DNA of 64,000 bases, from contig AZLU01000024.1 of assembly GCA_002224055.1 (NCBI GenBank), positions 94,145 through 158,144 on the forward strand. The letters are read 5' to 3'. Below are positions 51,522 to 64,000 of this stretch, piece after piece (positions within the stretch are counted from its first letter, which is position 1; each line of letters opens with the position of its first letter). Under the pieces are notes generated by a model. That model was given only the letters and a program-made list of their open reading frames with translations. It was not told the origin of the DNA and did no database searches. This stretch comes from Pezizomycotina sp. ARF18 (lineage: Eukaryota; Ascomycota). The translations under genes were made by a program, and so were the position numbers.

Positions 51522-54176
51522 TGTACCTTTTATATATATATATTTTTAAAAAAAAAAAAAAATTACATCGGGGGAAAATAGCCCTATCTTTAATAAGAAC
51601 TGCTCAGTCTGAGCTCACAATAGAGAAGAACACAGCCTGGATTAAAATAATATGAGAATGCAGCACGAATCCCCACCTTAATCCTATCAATACTATCTTA
51701 GAGGCTTGGCTGATTAAAGGAATTAAGGCTTTTTTACAATCGGTGATAGAGGAAGTAATCTTTTATACCTGAGCAGCCCTCGAATACGAGAACTATCAGA
51801 CTTTAGTTGTTGATAATAGCAAATATCCAAAGTTACAACACATGGAAGATAGTCATATGTTGGCAGGACAACGCGGCCGGGGGGTTTCGAATATTAGAGT
51901 AATAAAAACGATAGATTCGTTACTACTTTTTGTTAGAGCTATATTAATCCCGGCAAATTCCAGGGAGAGAGAACAGAATGGTGGAAAGAAGAACTGGGAG
52001 GGAACAGCGTCAACCTAATAGGCAATTAAATGAAGCTCAATTGAAGCTCAATTGTGCACTTACGGCAATTTTCTCTTCTGTAGGAGGAGATAATGCCCAT
52101 TGTGATCCGTGTTTTTTTTTTTTTTTTGGAGAGCACTTCGTTCTTACTGGCTGATATGCGAATATACCAAAAGTGCAATCTAATTTACAGAGACACGCAC
52201 CTGGAAATGTCCGATGATGGGAGAAATTGATTAGGAAAGATCCTAAGAGTAATGATTTTTATCGAAAAAATTACGAGACGCAACGGGTGAATTATCGCTT
52301 CTCGAAAGTAATGGATAAATTTAAAAGATTTTCTGATATTATCGAGTTGCGCCAGATTCAGCCCTAGTTTGATTATTAATTCTTTGATTAGCAGCTCTAT
52401 ACCTTAATCAAAACAAAAAGCCGTCATGAAAGTGATTATAAATGTATTATTTGTGTATTACATACATGATAGGCGGGTATCACTTGACCTGAAGTCCCCC
52501 CAAGAGAAAAAAAACATACGAGGGAATGTTTCTTTCGTTCCTTCTTTGATTCTTTGTTTTCTCTTTTTCTCCGTCTCATTCGAACTGGAAATAATGGAAA
52601 TGATAACCAAAACTTAAAGCTCATTCGGACGCCGCGACCAAGCAAACGTTAGCATCATCCCTTTTGTGCTTCGAGCACTCGCAAATGCGTTAGCTGTCAT
52701 CCCTTACCACAATCTCAGTGGCAGAAGATAAACCCTAAATCCACAGTGTGGGAGGATCTTCCGTCAGTGGCCTTCTAGGTCGTTGTTAATGGACAAATGA
52801 GCAATATCCTGTAGACTGGACCCGTAACTGAGTGGATTCTGTAGATATTCTAAGAGAAATATATAATTTAACTTCCCGCTCATATATTTTGGATGCTGTT
52901 GTTGACTGATTTATTTTCAAGCTACCGCTATTGTCTTTCTTTAATCCTTCTGTTTGTCCTCATTTCTAAGTATCATTCCATCGCCATCAATCTATTGCGA
53001 GGTTTCGCGATTGTGCAATCCCAGTATTTCGGATTCCTGGCAGGACCAGCAAATCTTTCCACTCATTCAGCAGAGCTGCCTTTGGTTATTAAGATAAGGC
53101 CAATTTGTTCATTTAACCCAAGCTTTGACCGTCAGTCTACACATATTTCCAGCTTTAAATTATCTTGAAAAAAATAAATAAATAAATAAATAAATAATAA
53201 AGAAAAAGAAGAGGGAGGAAGGGCGCGCGGCGAGAGAGAAGATAGTTGGATAGCGCAGAAGAAAGCGAAAAGGAAAGAAGGTTTAAGAAACCCCTTCGCT
53301 ACTTCTTACCCGTTGTCTTGTGGATACTTTACCGTAAGAGAACAGCGCAGCCCAAAAAAAAAAAAAAAAAAAAAAGAATGAATGAAATGAAAAGCAATAC
53401 GACGGGTGGAAATATATCGCCCCTCTGTGGTGCCATTTTTAACTCTTGTTCTTCTTCGGATTTGCGCCAAAAGGAGAGAGAATTCTCCGTGGGGGTGATT
53501 GGCTTGCGCCAAAATTTCGAAAAAAACGAAAGGGACGTCTCTCGGGAACATACCGTTTCTGACCCTTGACGAAAGAAATATAACGATAACATAATTAAAT
53601 AAAATTAAATGTATACACTTAACTACTTATTATTATTATCGGCAGTTAGCATTTATCGCGTTCTTCCCCTTGTTGTCTTGTAAGGCCGGAAAGCTGCATA
53701 CCCTCTGAAGGTGGTAGACTGCCCTCAACATCGAGTCCGGCCAATATTAAAACTACCTGCTTTCCCTCCATAGAAAAGAGGAGGAATATATATATTAAAT
53801 TAACATCTTTATATTCTTACTATAACGCCGCCGTGGAGTCAGAGGACGGAGTATTTTTTTTTTATTTATAAAGTATTATCGAAATTCGGAAAGAAAAACA
53901 GGAATCCGTACCTCTTCATACAGTACCAGAGAAACTTCTTCGCTGGCGTCCCTTGCATCAAAAAAACGTTTGTTCTCTCAGCTTAGCCGTGGCTGGAAAT
54001 CCCCTGCAGCTAGCACAGCACAAAAAAAAAAAAGCATCGGTAAGTGAATCTTCGATTTGACGAGGAAAGAATCGAATATTTGTATATAGTATATGATCTT
54101 CTTCATATATTGAACCAATGCTTATTCATTGTTGCTTTCATTTCTCTTATTTCCTCTCCCGCTATTTAACACAAAC

Positions 54177-54211
<35 letters not shown>

Positions 54212-55285
54212 CGGGAGCACCAATTTGGTGATAAAATAAAATAAATGAAGAAGAAAGGGTCGTTAACAATTTTTTTTTTTAGAAGGATATTAAAAAAAAA
54301 ATTTTTTTTATCAATCACAACTTTTTGCCCCTGCACCGATTCTTTTTTTTTTTTTTTTTAATACTTTCGTCTTTTTATAAGAGCGCCGGAACCGCTCTGA
54401 TTCGATATCAGACAATTCCACGCTGGAAGGACAAAACAATTTCTGCTTGCGGGTTAGATATCGTATCCGTCTTTTCTTGCGGGCCAGGGAGGAAGTTGTA
54501 GTGCCCGACTGGCATCTACTCCCAGCTCATTGAGGAAAGGTTAGTCCAATTCAATTTATTAAAGTACTGGTCGGTGATACCCACACGGGTTATCTTTACA
54601 ATCCAGTGTTGAACATCGGTGATTTGTTATTATTATTACTACTCATTTAATACCTTTCTTTCTTTTCTTTTTATTTCTCACGCGTAGAGGGAAGTTGATT
54701 GAGAGGTCAAATGATGCTTTCGTCTCCTCCCCCCCCCCCCCAAATTATCAATCACCACGAATAGCGCACCGCATCAATCCTTTTAGATCATTCCTTTTCT
54801 TCTTCTTCTCCACACTTTTCCACTTTTCAAGCTTGTGAATAAAGCATTTGAGAGGTATTTACAAGTCTCCTCTCAATGCTCTAGTGTAAAGCCATGATTG
54901 TTGTTTGTTTGTTGTGGTGACACAATCAAAGGACAACGGAAAGGGAGGGATGGAGAAGATTACACGAAAAAGACGTTTTGAACAATAAGACCCCCCTTTC
55001 TTCCTTTTCTATTACTCTCTACTCCACTCTTCTTTTGCTCAAGATAATAAAGCACAGCTCTTTCCTGTCCTCTGCGCTCTATCCTTTTGACATATTTCCC
55101 ATCTTCCTCCCTCCTGGCCTTGCGTTCTTCACCGCACGGTATTGTATTATCCTACTCTTATTAGTCCCAGCATTTCCCATAATCAACGGCTTACAAAGAA
55201 ACCAGGCACATTCAGTAGCTCGCTTATTGACTAGTAGATACCTACACAGCGCATAGACTACCTAGTTTTGAATCAAAGTTCCTCC
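51522..55285. other. 3.8 kb AT-rich region without a supportable gene
   Basis: Homopolymer-rich DNA: A runs at about 53354-53374 and 54181-54210, T run at about 54341-54359, C run at about 54730-54742, and an (AAAT)n tract listed separately. Open frames of 60-107 codons on both strands have no recognisable similarity or consistent splice borders. Confidence 0.5.
53167..53203. repeat. (AAAT)n microsatellite
   Basis: A run of AAAT units flanked by A-rich sequence, in a gene-free stretch. Confidence 0.85.
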
Positions 55286-58174
55286 ATGAGCGTTTCGAGG
55301 GGCAGGCAGCTCCAGAGGAGCTCAGGAACTCCCAAAGTTCATCATTGGGCATGCTCGATCTCATTTCACGATCACCTTCGCCACCAGCACAGGAAGATAA
55401 GGGCCGCCGACGGAGCAAAAGTCGCCATGGGAGGAAAAATGATAGTGGAAACTACCCGAGAGAGAAGAAAACTGGAAGGAGATAAGAGACCGAGAGTCAT
55501 AAGGAGACTCTTGGAAAGTTGAAAAAGCTGATAAAATTCAGAATGGGAGATCACCTGAATCTACCGAACCGCTCAAGCGGGTCAGCATCAGTAGCAGAAG
55601 TTACGGGCCTCGACCTCAAACAATAGAAGAAAGGCTCAAAAGATCAACATGCCCCAATAGCGCCTTGCCCTTTTATTCACCCTTTGAAGAACAGGCTTGT
55701 GGCGAGGGATGATTCTCACCACAATGTGCATGAAGTAATTCAACGAAAGCCAGTCTAGAAAGTCTCTTTGGGCCACCGTTGCGTCCTAGTTCGAAGGGCA
55801 GCTCCAACATTGGGATTGCAGTCACGAGAGTACCTGATCTAAGACCTAAAAACGCCCAAACACCGAAATCTTCTATGTCGAATTTTAATTTCAACGCAGA
55901 ATCTACGGTTCCTTGAGACTATGGCTCGCGATGCTGCTAGAGAGAAAAAATGTTCAGGAATGGGCTTACTTCTTAAGGTACTACTCAGAGGTTAGTTCTC
56001 TTCAAGGATTCATTCACCGAGCACCATTTTACTTTTGAAATACTTTTTTTATCTTCGGCGGTTTACCTAACTCTGCAATCTACTAGGGCGCTATATCCAT
56101 CGTTCCCCCCAGATCTCCGCCTCGGAGAGAAAACTTGGATTTTTTGATCGCTCAAACCTCCCAATGAAAAAGAGAGGCTCCGGGTACGTAGAATTGCAAG
56201 ATACGAAGTTCCTTGGTCATATTTCAAGTCCTTATCTTCTACTTATCAAGGGGTTTATGAAGATTATTAACCCACAAATGTTTCGTACAGGCTGTTCAAA
56301 GATACAATGTTCTTCCTGTCATGTCAAGCGTAATCAATAGACTTGAAAGGCTCGTTCAATTTCAAGAAAGCTCTGTCAGGCTCGTATGTGCGCGATAAGT
56401 ATTATAAATAACGACATGGAGGTTTTCAAAGCACAGGATAGTAGTGACAAAACTCTGCAAATGTAGGTTATCACTTGACGTCATTGCTGCTCCTTCCATA
56501 TATTTATTTTCTAGGCTGCTATATCTACTGGATTAGCTTCCCAGCATCTTCATTTCTAACATTAGATGTGCACTTACTATAGAAGCCCGATCGAAAGAGC
56601 GTTCAGTATGGGCGGCCATGCTCTACTTACCGAAGGTGCGATGGTGTACTGGATACCTTAAAGGTTCGTTTTCCCCAATAATTCACCCCGGATTATCGAT
56701 AGATGTGCTAATTAATCTTGGTCCACATTACAGGACTGGAGGTTCCACGGGAATCAACTGGTAGTCGGAGAACCCAGGATTCGTTTTTCGCGGTGCGCCA
56801 ATAACTACGTTTGAGGGTCACACTATTGAGTTCTGGCTCTTTATGATACGGTACCTCGGGCCGAATTCTCCCAATGCCACAAGAGGAAACTTATGGAAAT
56901 GGCAAAGCTTGCGATGACGGACCTTGATATTGTTCTTGAAGATTATGAATCCTCTCGTGTGTCGCTAGTGCCTTCATTAACGACTTCCGATAGTACGGTC
57001 AGCACGACTGCTTCGCGCTCAATGGACGATCGAGACTCCTTCAGGTCCAATAGATCCCGCGCAAGAGTTTTGAGCGTCCTAGAGGAGGAATCGGATGTGA
57101 TCAGGACGACAATGCCTTCTCCTATAGAGTCGCCCATTTCGACGCCAGAGCTCTGGACAAGCCCACCAAGGTCTCATCGACCGCCTCAAGCAGAATCTAA
57201 GGGCCCCATCATAGACCAGCATTGCCCCTGCTTACGGTTTCTTCACAGCGGGCTCCTTTGCCGTTGGCGAATCGGTCTGGTCCGTTGATCGTCAATCCAA
57301 GTCCTACAAGTATAATGTCGGACGTCCCCACACCTCCAGATACACCAAGTCGCCTTTACTCCAGTCATTCAGAATGTCCACCGCGTTACAACCTACAGAT
57401 TCCGATCACAGCATACGCTCCGATTAACTCCCCCAAGTTTATTGTCACGCCAACAGAGGTCATTGACTTTTCAGATGGCGACGACGATGATCATGAACAT
57501 TTTGGCTACCCATTACCACATTTTGAATATGGTCTACCGGTGCTTTCCGATCAAAGAAGAGTCAATCTTGGGCCAATTCCCGGCTGTTCCCAGAGGAACC
57601 AATCTACTCATGGAACTACCAACATTCTCACCGAAATTGCCGAGGACTGGGTATGACTTGTGTACCTGATGCGTCTAAAACCGTCTCAGCCGGACATTCA
57701 TGAAGATTATCTGCTTGCAGGTGAGTTGGAAACCAGGATTATTGCTTCACACGGTCTCCCCGACCCGTGTCCCGGGTTTGACCCAGTCGTCCACCTCCGA
57801 GCACTGCGTAACGATGGAGTATCCGGTATCAGAACGCGCAGGTGTCCGACGGAGAGCAAACGACGGAGTGATTATGAGGGCGGTATCATTTTGCCTGTGC
57901 ACCGGGATATATTTGAAGAAGTTTATTTGGCAAACTCTTTTGACGATGAATTTGCGGGCATGCACGGGTCACTGGGAGTTACCAGAGTGGTCAATCAGAC
58001 CTGCCGCGGGGCGTCGTTATCGCAGCCTTCAAGTTCAATATTGGTACCGAAGATTCCATGAATCTGGATCAAATGGAGGCTAAGAACCTTGAAAATTGGA
58101 TTCAATCACTGCGTGGACTATTGCTTAGGTCTCCATCCGGTTGGCTTGATATGACCTATCGCAGAGATGCTTAA
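55286..58174 (+). CDS. multi-exon protein of unknown function, Ser/Pro-rich
   Basis: The + strand carries a series of coding-looking segments in relay. These include LISRSPSPPAQEDK and KSRHGRKNDSGNYPREKK, KRVSISSRSYGPRPQTIEER, GPPLRPSSKGSSNIGIAV, SIVPPRSPPRRENLDFL, RYNVLPVMSSVINRLERLV, YYRSPIERAFSMGGHALLTE followed by GAMVYWIP, LEVPRESTGSRRTQDSFFAV, then LALYDTVPRAEFSQCHKRK leading into a helical MEMAKLAMTDLDIVLEDYE. A Ser/Thr/Pro-rich, probably disordered region follows, then a C-terminal part ending in SGWLDMTYRRDA at 58174. Several segments start after CAG or TAG and end before GT, so introns are likely (for example near 55979-56086, 56243-56290, 56464-56574, 56662-56734). The ATG at 55286 is a guess. 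I do not recognise the family, and no catalytic motif is visible. Confidence 0.55.
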
Positions 58175-59514
58175 CAGTCCAATTGTGTTCTGGCTTGCCC
58201 TCAAAAAGGCGAGCCATAGGTAAGAAAATATATTTAACGCTGACAAACGTTGAAAGATATACGATTTATGGCTGCTACTTTTTTATACCTACCCCGGCCT
58301 TATTTTGTTAATATTTTTAGTTTTTATTCCTGTCTTGAAAGTTTCTAAATACCTTTTTTTCCATCTGTTTCTTCCGTCTTATGAATATAACCGATCTTAT
58401 ATTTCGACTATAGTTACTTTCCCTCTATTGCCTTTTTTTTTCTATTTGTTTTCCTTTTCATTGTTGTTTTTTACCCTTGCAATGTTTTCTAGTTGGACAC
58501 CCTGGATTGGCGCGGCGCTGCTTCGTTGACTATATTTCCAGTTTATCACATTCTCAGCTCATGTCGAGGTTTCTCGTTGATGTCATCCGAACGAAAGATT
58601 TGCTACCCCCTTTACGAACAAAAGTTTTAGAATCAATGAAATAAAAGTTGAAGCATATTATCACTATGGATCTTATTATTATTCGTTACTTCTCTATTTC
58701 TCTTACCCGCCCCGTTCCTCTTTTTCTTTCCTTTCTCGCTCTCATTCAGCTCCTAGGTCTGTTTCATTTTCATTTTCCTATTTTCTTTTTGATTAGTATC
58801 GCATGATGTTCATCCAGAGCAATAGCTTTCCCTTTTCCTCTATTCTTACATATTAGTTGAAAATTTGTCAAAGAATGCCCCCTTCTAGTATATCATTGCC
58901 TTCGTTCGTCTTATCCATTTATTCGAATAACCTACATCATTAACATGTCCAACACCATAACCAGTCCTTCTAGGCAAGTTTGCTTTGTTTTCTTTGAATT
59001 TATACTTTATTCCTTTCTTGCTTATTTCATCCGCTCGTTTTTTGCATTTTTACATCTCAATAACCTGTATTATGGTGTTCAAAGGTTGGCACATCCCCTT
59101 AATTGATAGAACTCCTGTCTCTCTCTCTCTTTTTTTTTTTGCGCAATTGGCAGCATGTATTTATGAGAAAAAAAAAACCCTGGGATCTTGGAGTATCCAA
59201 TAGTCTCCTTAGTTTCCCTATATACAATAAACTACTATTAATATATCTCTTTCTTCCAACCAAGAAGGTACGGATCATGTGGTAAATGTAACTAAGGTGT
59301 GTACGCGAACGTGAGTGTGGGCCAAATAACGTTATATGGCTCCCTCCAGTGCGTCTGAGCTCTTTTGAAGCAAAGTCTAGATTCAAGGCGCCTTATTTTT
59401 CCAATCTTCTCACCCTTTCTTGGTCAGGTAACCTGCACCGTGATTAGGAAATTCCTCGCAGCGTGGCCAACCCCTTCCAGTTCCAGCTGGGATTTCTAGT
59501 TCGCTCACGGCAGC
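58175..59514. other. spacer between converging genes
   Basis: T-rich 3' flank of the unknown gene and 3' flank of SDHAF3. Short Phe/Leu-rich open frames are translations of the T runs. No gene is supported. Confidence 0.55.
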
Positions 59515-59955
59515 TGCCCGCTACCACCAACACTGCCACTAACTCCGCTAGAATCGCCGTCATCATCATCACCGCCGCTTTCCGATCTCTTCTTTTATAG
59601 CTTGCATGAGCTCATACAGCTGCCCCAATCTGCTCATCGCTCATCTTTCAACCTTCCCGGGTCCAGCTTCTCATCCCTCCATATCCCCTTCCAGCGCCTG
59701 CGCGTACAGCTGCACTCCGACAGGAAGGCTATTATGTGCACGGGGTTCTCGACGTCCCTGTGTCGCCGCCACTCGTCTTGACGTACCTGTCGCCGATCGT
59801 GCGCGATTCCGGTCGAGCTTGTGCCTGTGAGCCCGCAGGATGCGGCGGTATAAAGGTATGGGGAAGGATCATCATCGGTTGGGATTTGATTAGGATGGAA
59901 GACGAAGAAGGGTTTATGGAGGAGCGAACAGGCGGTGGAGGGATGGATGGACCAT
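59515..59955 (-). CDS. SDHAF3: succinate dehydrogenase assembly factor 3 (ACN9/Sdh7, LYR protein)
   Basis: A mitochondrial matrix LYR-motif chaperone needed to mature the iron-sulfur subunit of complex II. From the ATG at 59955, MVHPSLHRLFAP resembles a targeting sequence. Next comes PLYRRILRAHRHKLD with the LYR motif, then RQVRQDEWRRHRDVENPVHI, IAFLSE, LYAQALEGDM, DEKLDPGRLKD and IGQLYELMQAIKKRSES, which is the ACN9 family order. The tail is acidic and Gly/Ser-rich (GGDDDDGDSSGVSGSVGG), ending in GQLP with TGA at 59517-59515. The frame changes at least four times by single bases, twice in the presequence region. It is apparently a single exon. SDH1, whose complex it serves, lies about 15 kb away in the same window. 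Confidence 0.88.
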
Positions 59956-60991
59956 TTTTTCTTTCTTTCTTTTTCCCCCCCTCTTCTTTTTCTTCTTCGT
60001 TGATATCGTAGAACGGACGTTCAGAGGCTGAAATCGAAAGTGCAGAAATGAAGTTATACTGTATGAGAGCGTGCTATTTATTTTTCTGTTTCCCTGTTAC
60101 AGCAGTTTTGTTTGCAATTGGGCGGATTTTCGAAAAGTAAAATTCTAAGTAGGAAAGTGATACATTTAAATAAGAATAATCTTTGATTCTACGAGAGACG
60201 GCTTTATCTATATCTGTATATCTATGACACTCCGAGGGATTATACATATAGGCTTTTAATATAGTTAGTTATATATTACTGGAAAGAGTATCTCAAGACA
60301 TATTGATCATAGAGCTCCTTATAGCGAGAATCGATCAATTATATATCATTTTATTCCGAATCGCACGATACTCCTGAAAAACTAGGTACAGATAAAGGAA
60401 CTACTCAAGTGGGGTTTATATTTCTGAACCTTCCATTCTGAAAACGCTGAGAGAAAAGAAAGTACACAAGATGCGCTGAAAACAATAGGAATAAGAATGA
60501 TGACAATAAATACACGGAAACGGATACGTAACAAATGCGACACCGAGGGGGAAAAAAAGGTTATAATAAAGGATATGAACAGGAATTGAAAGAATTAATA
60601 TGAAAGTGAGAGAAATTAAGGAAAAAATGAAGCCAATTTTCTTGTGACCCTTAAACAGATACACCAAAAGACACTGAAAACCATAAATCAAAGAGGGGTA
60701 AAATTGGACAGCGCTGAAATCATATCCTTTACTTCATAATGACATGTGTAAGAAAACAGACGTGGAAAAAAAAAATGATAGGTAAAAATGAAAAAGAAAG
60801 AGAAGGGGAAAAAATTCGACCGTCTAGGCTCGTTTTACAATCGTCTCGCCTTTACACAGTAAGCTTTTCAGACATCCTTTCTAAGTGAGAAGACAATAAA
60901 ATAATAGAAATGGACGCGAGAAAAAGATGAAAAAAAAAAACATAAGAGGTGAGAGAAATCCTTGGTACGATGGTGGGTTTACTCTTCTCAT
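59956..60991. other. spacer upstream of SDHAF3, downstream of the NTF2-like gene
   Basis: AT-rich DNA of about 1 kb with A-rich purine tracts toward the right. Open frames of up to 91 codons have no recognisable product. No gene is seen. Confidence 0.5.
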
Positions 60992-62662
60992 CTAGAAATC
61001 CCAGAAACTACCTCCGGAAGGCTGAGTACCGTGCTTAGCCTTGTTACGCGTGTTCTCGCTGTAGTTGTTCTGGATCGGTGAAGATTCATCCGTAAAGTCC
61101 CACAGTTTCGATTGGCCTTGCGCCCGCCCATGCCATCGCCGGTGGTCTTGATGCCAGTACTCCTAATGGCTTATTCTCAATTCCACCAGGGCTGGGGCTA
61201 GAGTTGCTCCATTTTGCGTCCATATTCTTCACGACTGTCTTGCGGCTCTCAGGAACATTATTGCCATTGCTCTTCACCTTCTCGGCGGCAGGGATTCGTC
61301 AACGATGTCAAAATGAGACATGTTCTTCTGCCTCAATTGGCCGTTCCTGTTCAATGGCTGGTCAATATCTGAAAGAGGCCTCTTCTCCGGGGACTCATCC
61401 ACGAATTCGAAGTGGTGCTCAGCGTCTTTGCGTGGCTTCGGCTGGGTTACATGACGGACAGGCGAATCGGCTCCTGATCATCGTCGCTCCAGCCAAAGTG
61501 GCGATCTTCCTGAGGGCGTGTCTTGATGGGCTTTTGAACAGGCGTAGTAAAATCCTGGAAATCCAAGATGGCCCTTTGCTGCCATAAACTGACACGCGCT
61601 TAGGTGGCTTCGGGGTCGGGGCAGGGGTGGGATCGTCGGAAGGATCTGCAAACTCGAAATGCTCGTACTTCTTTGGATGGCTCTTATAACGACGGTCCGG
61701 GGTCGAATGCTCTTCCTCGGGGGTCTTACCCACGAAGAAAGTACGCTTCGGCCCGTTTACGTTTCCAGCCTTGGCGGGTGATTTGGAGCGAACTTCTTCC
61801 TCCTCAGCTTCGGCTAATATTGCCGTGAGATCGCGCGAGTGCGGCTTTAGTGATCCCTTAGGAGCTTTGGTAGTAGTCGGCTCCTCGACAATGGCGTCAC
61901 GCGGGGCAAACAGACTGATCCTATTTCCGTGAGAGCTAGAAGTCTGTGACCTGGAAGGAGAGGAACCTCTGCTAGAGTTCGCAGTGCTAACGGGGCCGGC
62001 TTCAATAGAAGCTTTAATGAGAGTGATCTGGTCCTTGCCGTCGCGAATTGGCCAGTTCATTCCACTCTTGCCGATAATGCTGATTTGCTTGAGAAGGGAG
62101 CTTTGATCCCAGTACATCCTGACCTGCTTGACTTTATCTCCATCGAATTTGACGAATGGATCTATCGTTGTTCGAAGCGTTCAACATTAGCTAAATTCTT
62201 GGGTTCAAAAGTGAAGGAAGTAACTTGTGGCAGCCGTGGACTTGGAAGATTTGAGGGAGAGTTATTATTGTTTTTTTATTGTTTTTTATTGTTTTTTTTA
62301 TTTTTTTTATTTTTTTATTTTTTTTTTTCGTTTTTTAAACTTACCATTGGAGTCGTGACGGTGTTGTCCGCGAGAAAGTTATCGTCGAGGTTTGGCAGGA
62401 TCGCGCCACCGCCGCTTTCGAATTCAATAGTCGTAGCAACCTCGAACACCAATGAGTTGCCCGATTCGACCGTGGAGAGGACTTTTTGCTCCTTGATCTT
62501 GTACAAACCCGCCTGGCGCTTGAGATGAGCTTCGATATCGGTGCTGCCAGTTACGGTAGTCAATGTGGTGATATAGTGCAAGGAGGCGTCGGAGTGCCAC
62601 ATGTCGGCCCTTTGGTTATCCAGGAAGGAAGTGTAGATCTTGGCCAGGTTGGATGAAGCCAT
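60992..62662 (-). CDS. NTF2-like domain protein with aromatic/acidic repeat tail
   Basis: The ATG at 62662 starts MASSNLAKIYTSFLDNQRAD, MWHSDASLHYITTLTTVTGS, HLKRQAGLYKIKEQKVLSTV and GNSLVFEVATTIEFESG. After an intron (donor about 62338, T-rich on the other strand), RMYWDQSSLLKQISIIG follows. This is an NTF2/SnoaL-like fold of about 150 residues; such folds bind partners or small ligands. After a Ser-rich linker (PVSTANSSRGSSPSRSQ) the C-terminal half carries spaced motifs: EHFEFADPSDDP, a WDFQDFTTP segment, RHFGWSDDDQE, HHFEFVDESPE, SHFDIVDES and WDFTDESSP, ending in GGSFWDF with TAG at 60994-60992. I know this as a conserved but uncharacterised fungal architecture. Frames shift several times in the repeat half. 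A donor-like GTAAGT followed by T28 upstream (63000-62967, - strand) suggests a 5' UTR intron. Confidence 0.75.
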
Positions 62663-62960
62663 TGCGACTGTATTTCTGCTGATGCTTGCTGCTTTTGTTT
62701 TTGTTGTTCGGACGTCTAATTGAATTTCAACTTGTTAACAGGGCCCCCGATTCCAATTTTTTCTTGCTAGACGTACTTGTGCTTATTTTATTGCTTTTCA
62801 ACTGCAGATGCTAGAGGACCGATCTGGGAGAAAAAGCTTCTAATTTGTTTCCAAGTAAAAAAAGGTACGAAAAAAAGCTTTGGGAGAGGGAACTGGGTAT
62901 CTTTTCCCTACAAAATCGAAGTGGATAAACAATAACGCGCCCTCTGTATATAGGAAAAAT

Positions 62961-62995
<35 letters not shown>

Positions 62996-63225
62996 TTACG
63001 TTTTCTTCGCGGAAGAGAAACCTACCTGTATTGCTTATATACCACTTCTTTATTTAAATAATGATAGTAAACAAAGAGAACGAGAGCGAGAAACAAAATC
63101 TAGAACTTTGTTGCCAGGTGAACTTTGGAAAGTGGCGTGTGAGAGGAAGAGAGCGTTAAACAAATAATAAATACAGTAGTGTTTCCGCCTAAAAATAATG
63201 AGAGAATTAGCTTCTGTTAGCTGAC

Positions 63226-63260
<35 letters not shown>

Positions 63261-64000
63261 AACGGGTTTCCCTCCCGCTGGCTCCACCCCAAGAGATTTC
63301 TCCCCCTCCTTCCCCCAACCACACACGCCATTCCCGTAACGACGACTACTGGTAGCCAATGGAGACTTACCGATGATTTATTTCAATTCCAACGGTTTTT
63401 CTTTATAGAAACAATAGCGAATAGCAATTCGCGACGCCCTTTTGTTCTGCGGGAGAATCGATTGCGCCAAACGAGTTGCAAGCGATAAAGGATTTCGATG
63501 GGGTTATAAAAAAAAAAAAATATGGCTGTTGTGGAATGAAAGGTGAGCGATTTTTGAACAGACGGTTTATATATACAATAGAAGTGAATGAATAATAGAC
63601 CACTGGCCGACAAATTTTTCGAAATAAGAGTGAAATGAAAGGAAGAATTGAAATAATATGGTGAGAGAAAGAGAGTGTGAATCCTAAAAGAAAGCCTTGG
63701 TTGCCTCTTTTTTTCTTCTCTGAAACGAAAAACTCTATCTATATAAAATAAAGTAGAAGTGAAGGGAAGGGGAAGGAAAGGAAAGGAACAGGGGGAAGAG
63801 GAGCGAACGCGATTCGATTTATATTGTTGCCCCTTATCATCTAGGTTCATGCATGCAGCATGTACGAGCGCTCTCTCCCAAGTCCCAAGTCCAACAGCCT
63901 GGCGCAAAAAAGTGAGCTTCTGAAAGGCAGGCAGGTGTGAATTAGGTGGGATGGGAAAACAAGCAAACCCCTGGTATCACATCAACCGGGAAAAAGAAAG
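62663..64000. promoter_or_regulatory. upstream region of the NTF2-like gene
   Basis: About 1.3 kb to the window edge with A28 (62967-62994) and A32 (about 63228-63259) runs. A 174-codon - strand frame (63907-63383) is low in conserved-looking content and is more likely leader or intron sequence than a protein. Confidence 0.45.

Noticed and set aside
63383-63907. A 174-codon open frame on the - strand
   Set aside because: Low-complexity, Phe/Ser/Arg-rich, no recognisable domain; more likely leader or intron DNA upstream of the NTF2-like gene.

Overview
This is a 64 kb stretch of nuclear DNA from a filamentous ascomycete, most likely Pezizomycotina. The evidence is short spliceosomal introns (about 60-110 nt, donors such as GTAAGT, GTACGT and GTGAGT, and a perfect TACTAAC branch site in the UTP15 intron), fungal families such as a Zn(II)2Cys6 regulator, and AT-rich intergenic DNA full of long A/T runs. 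The exact class cannot be fixed by eye. No transposon, virus-like element, rRNA, tRNA or CRISPR array was found.

Layout from left to right: 3' end of an unrecognised gene (+); F-box protein (-); MOT1-type molybdate transporter (+); Zn(II)2Cys6 transcription factor (-); MAD2 spindle checkpoint protein (+); GUF1 mitochondrial translation GTPase (-); UTP15 (+, divergent from GUF1); NADP-isocitrate dehydrogenase (-); ATP synthase alpha, ATP1 (-); Mpo1/DUF962 ER lipid dioxygenase (-); RPB7 (+); CCT4 (-); RPT1 (+, divergent from CCT4); SDH1 flavoprotein (+); type II dipeptidyl aminopeptidase (+); two weak small genes near 51 kb; an unrecognised multi-exon gene (55.3-58.2 kb, +); SDHAF3/ACN9 (-); and an NTF2-like protein with an aromatic/acidic repeat tail (-).

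These are mostly single-copy housekeeping genes. Five of them (GUF1, IDP1, ATP1, SDH1, SDHAF3) act in mitochondrial energy metabolism or translation. Others cover ribosome biogenesis (UTP15), transcription (RPB7), protein folding and breakdown (CCT4, RPT1) and mitosis (MAD2). There is no secondary-metabolite cluster or defence island.

The dominant property of the window is that nearly every conserved gene is interrupted by one-base frameshifts. Where family conservation lets the expected frame be read, most are one-base losses in short homopolymers. Essential genes such as RPT1, CCT4, ATP1, RPB7 and MAD2 are all affected, so this looks like uncorrected sequencing or assembly error rather than gene decay. 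Coding spans below therefore run from inferred start to inferred stop across introns and frameshifts. The second notable property is a set of very small exons (7-31 nt) and unusually long pure A/T runs in introns and spacers.
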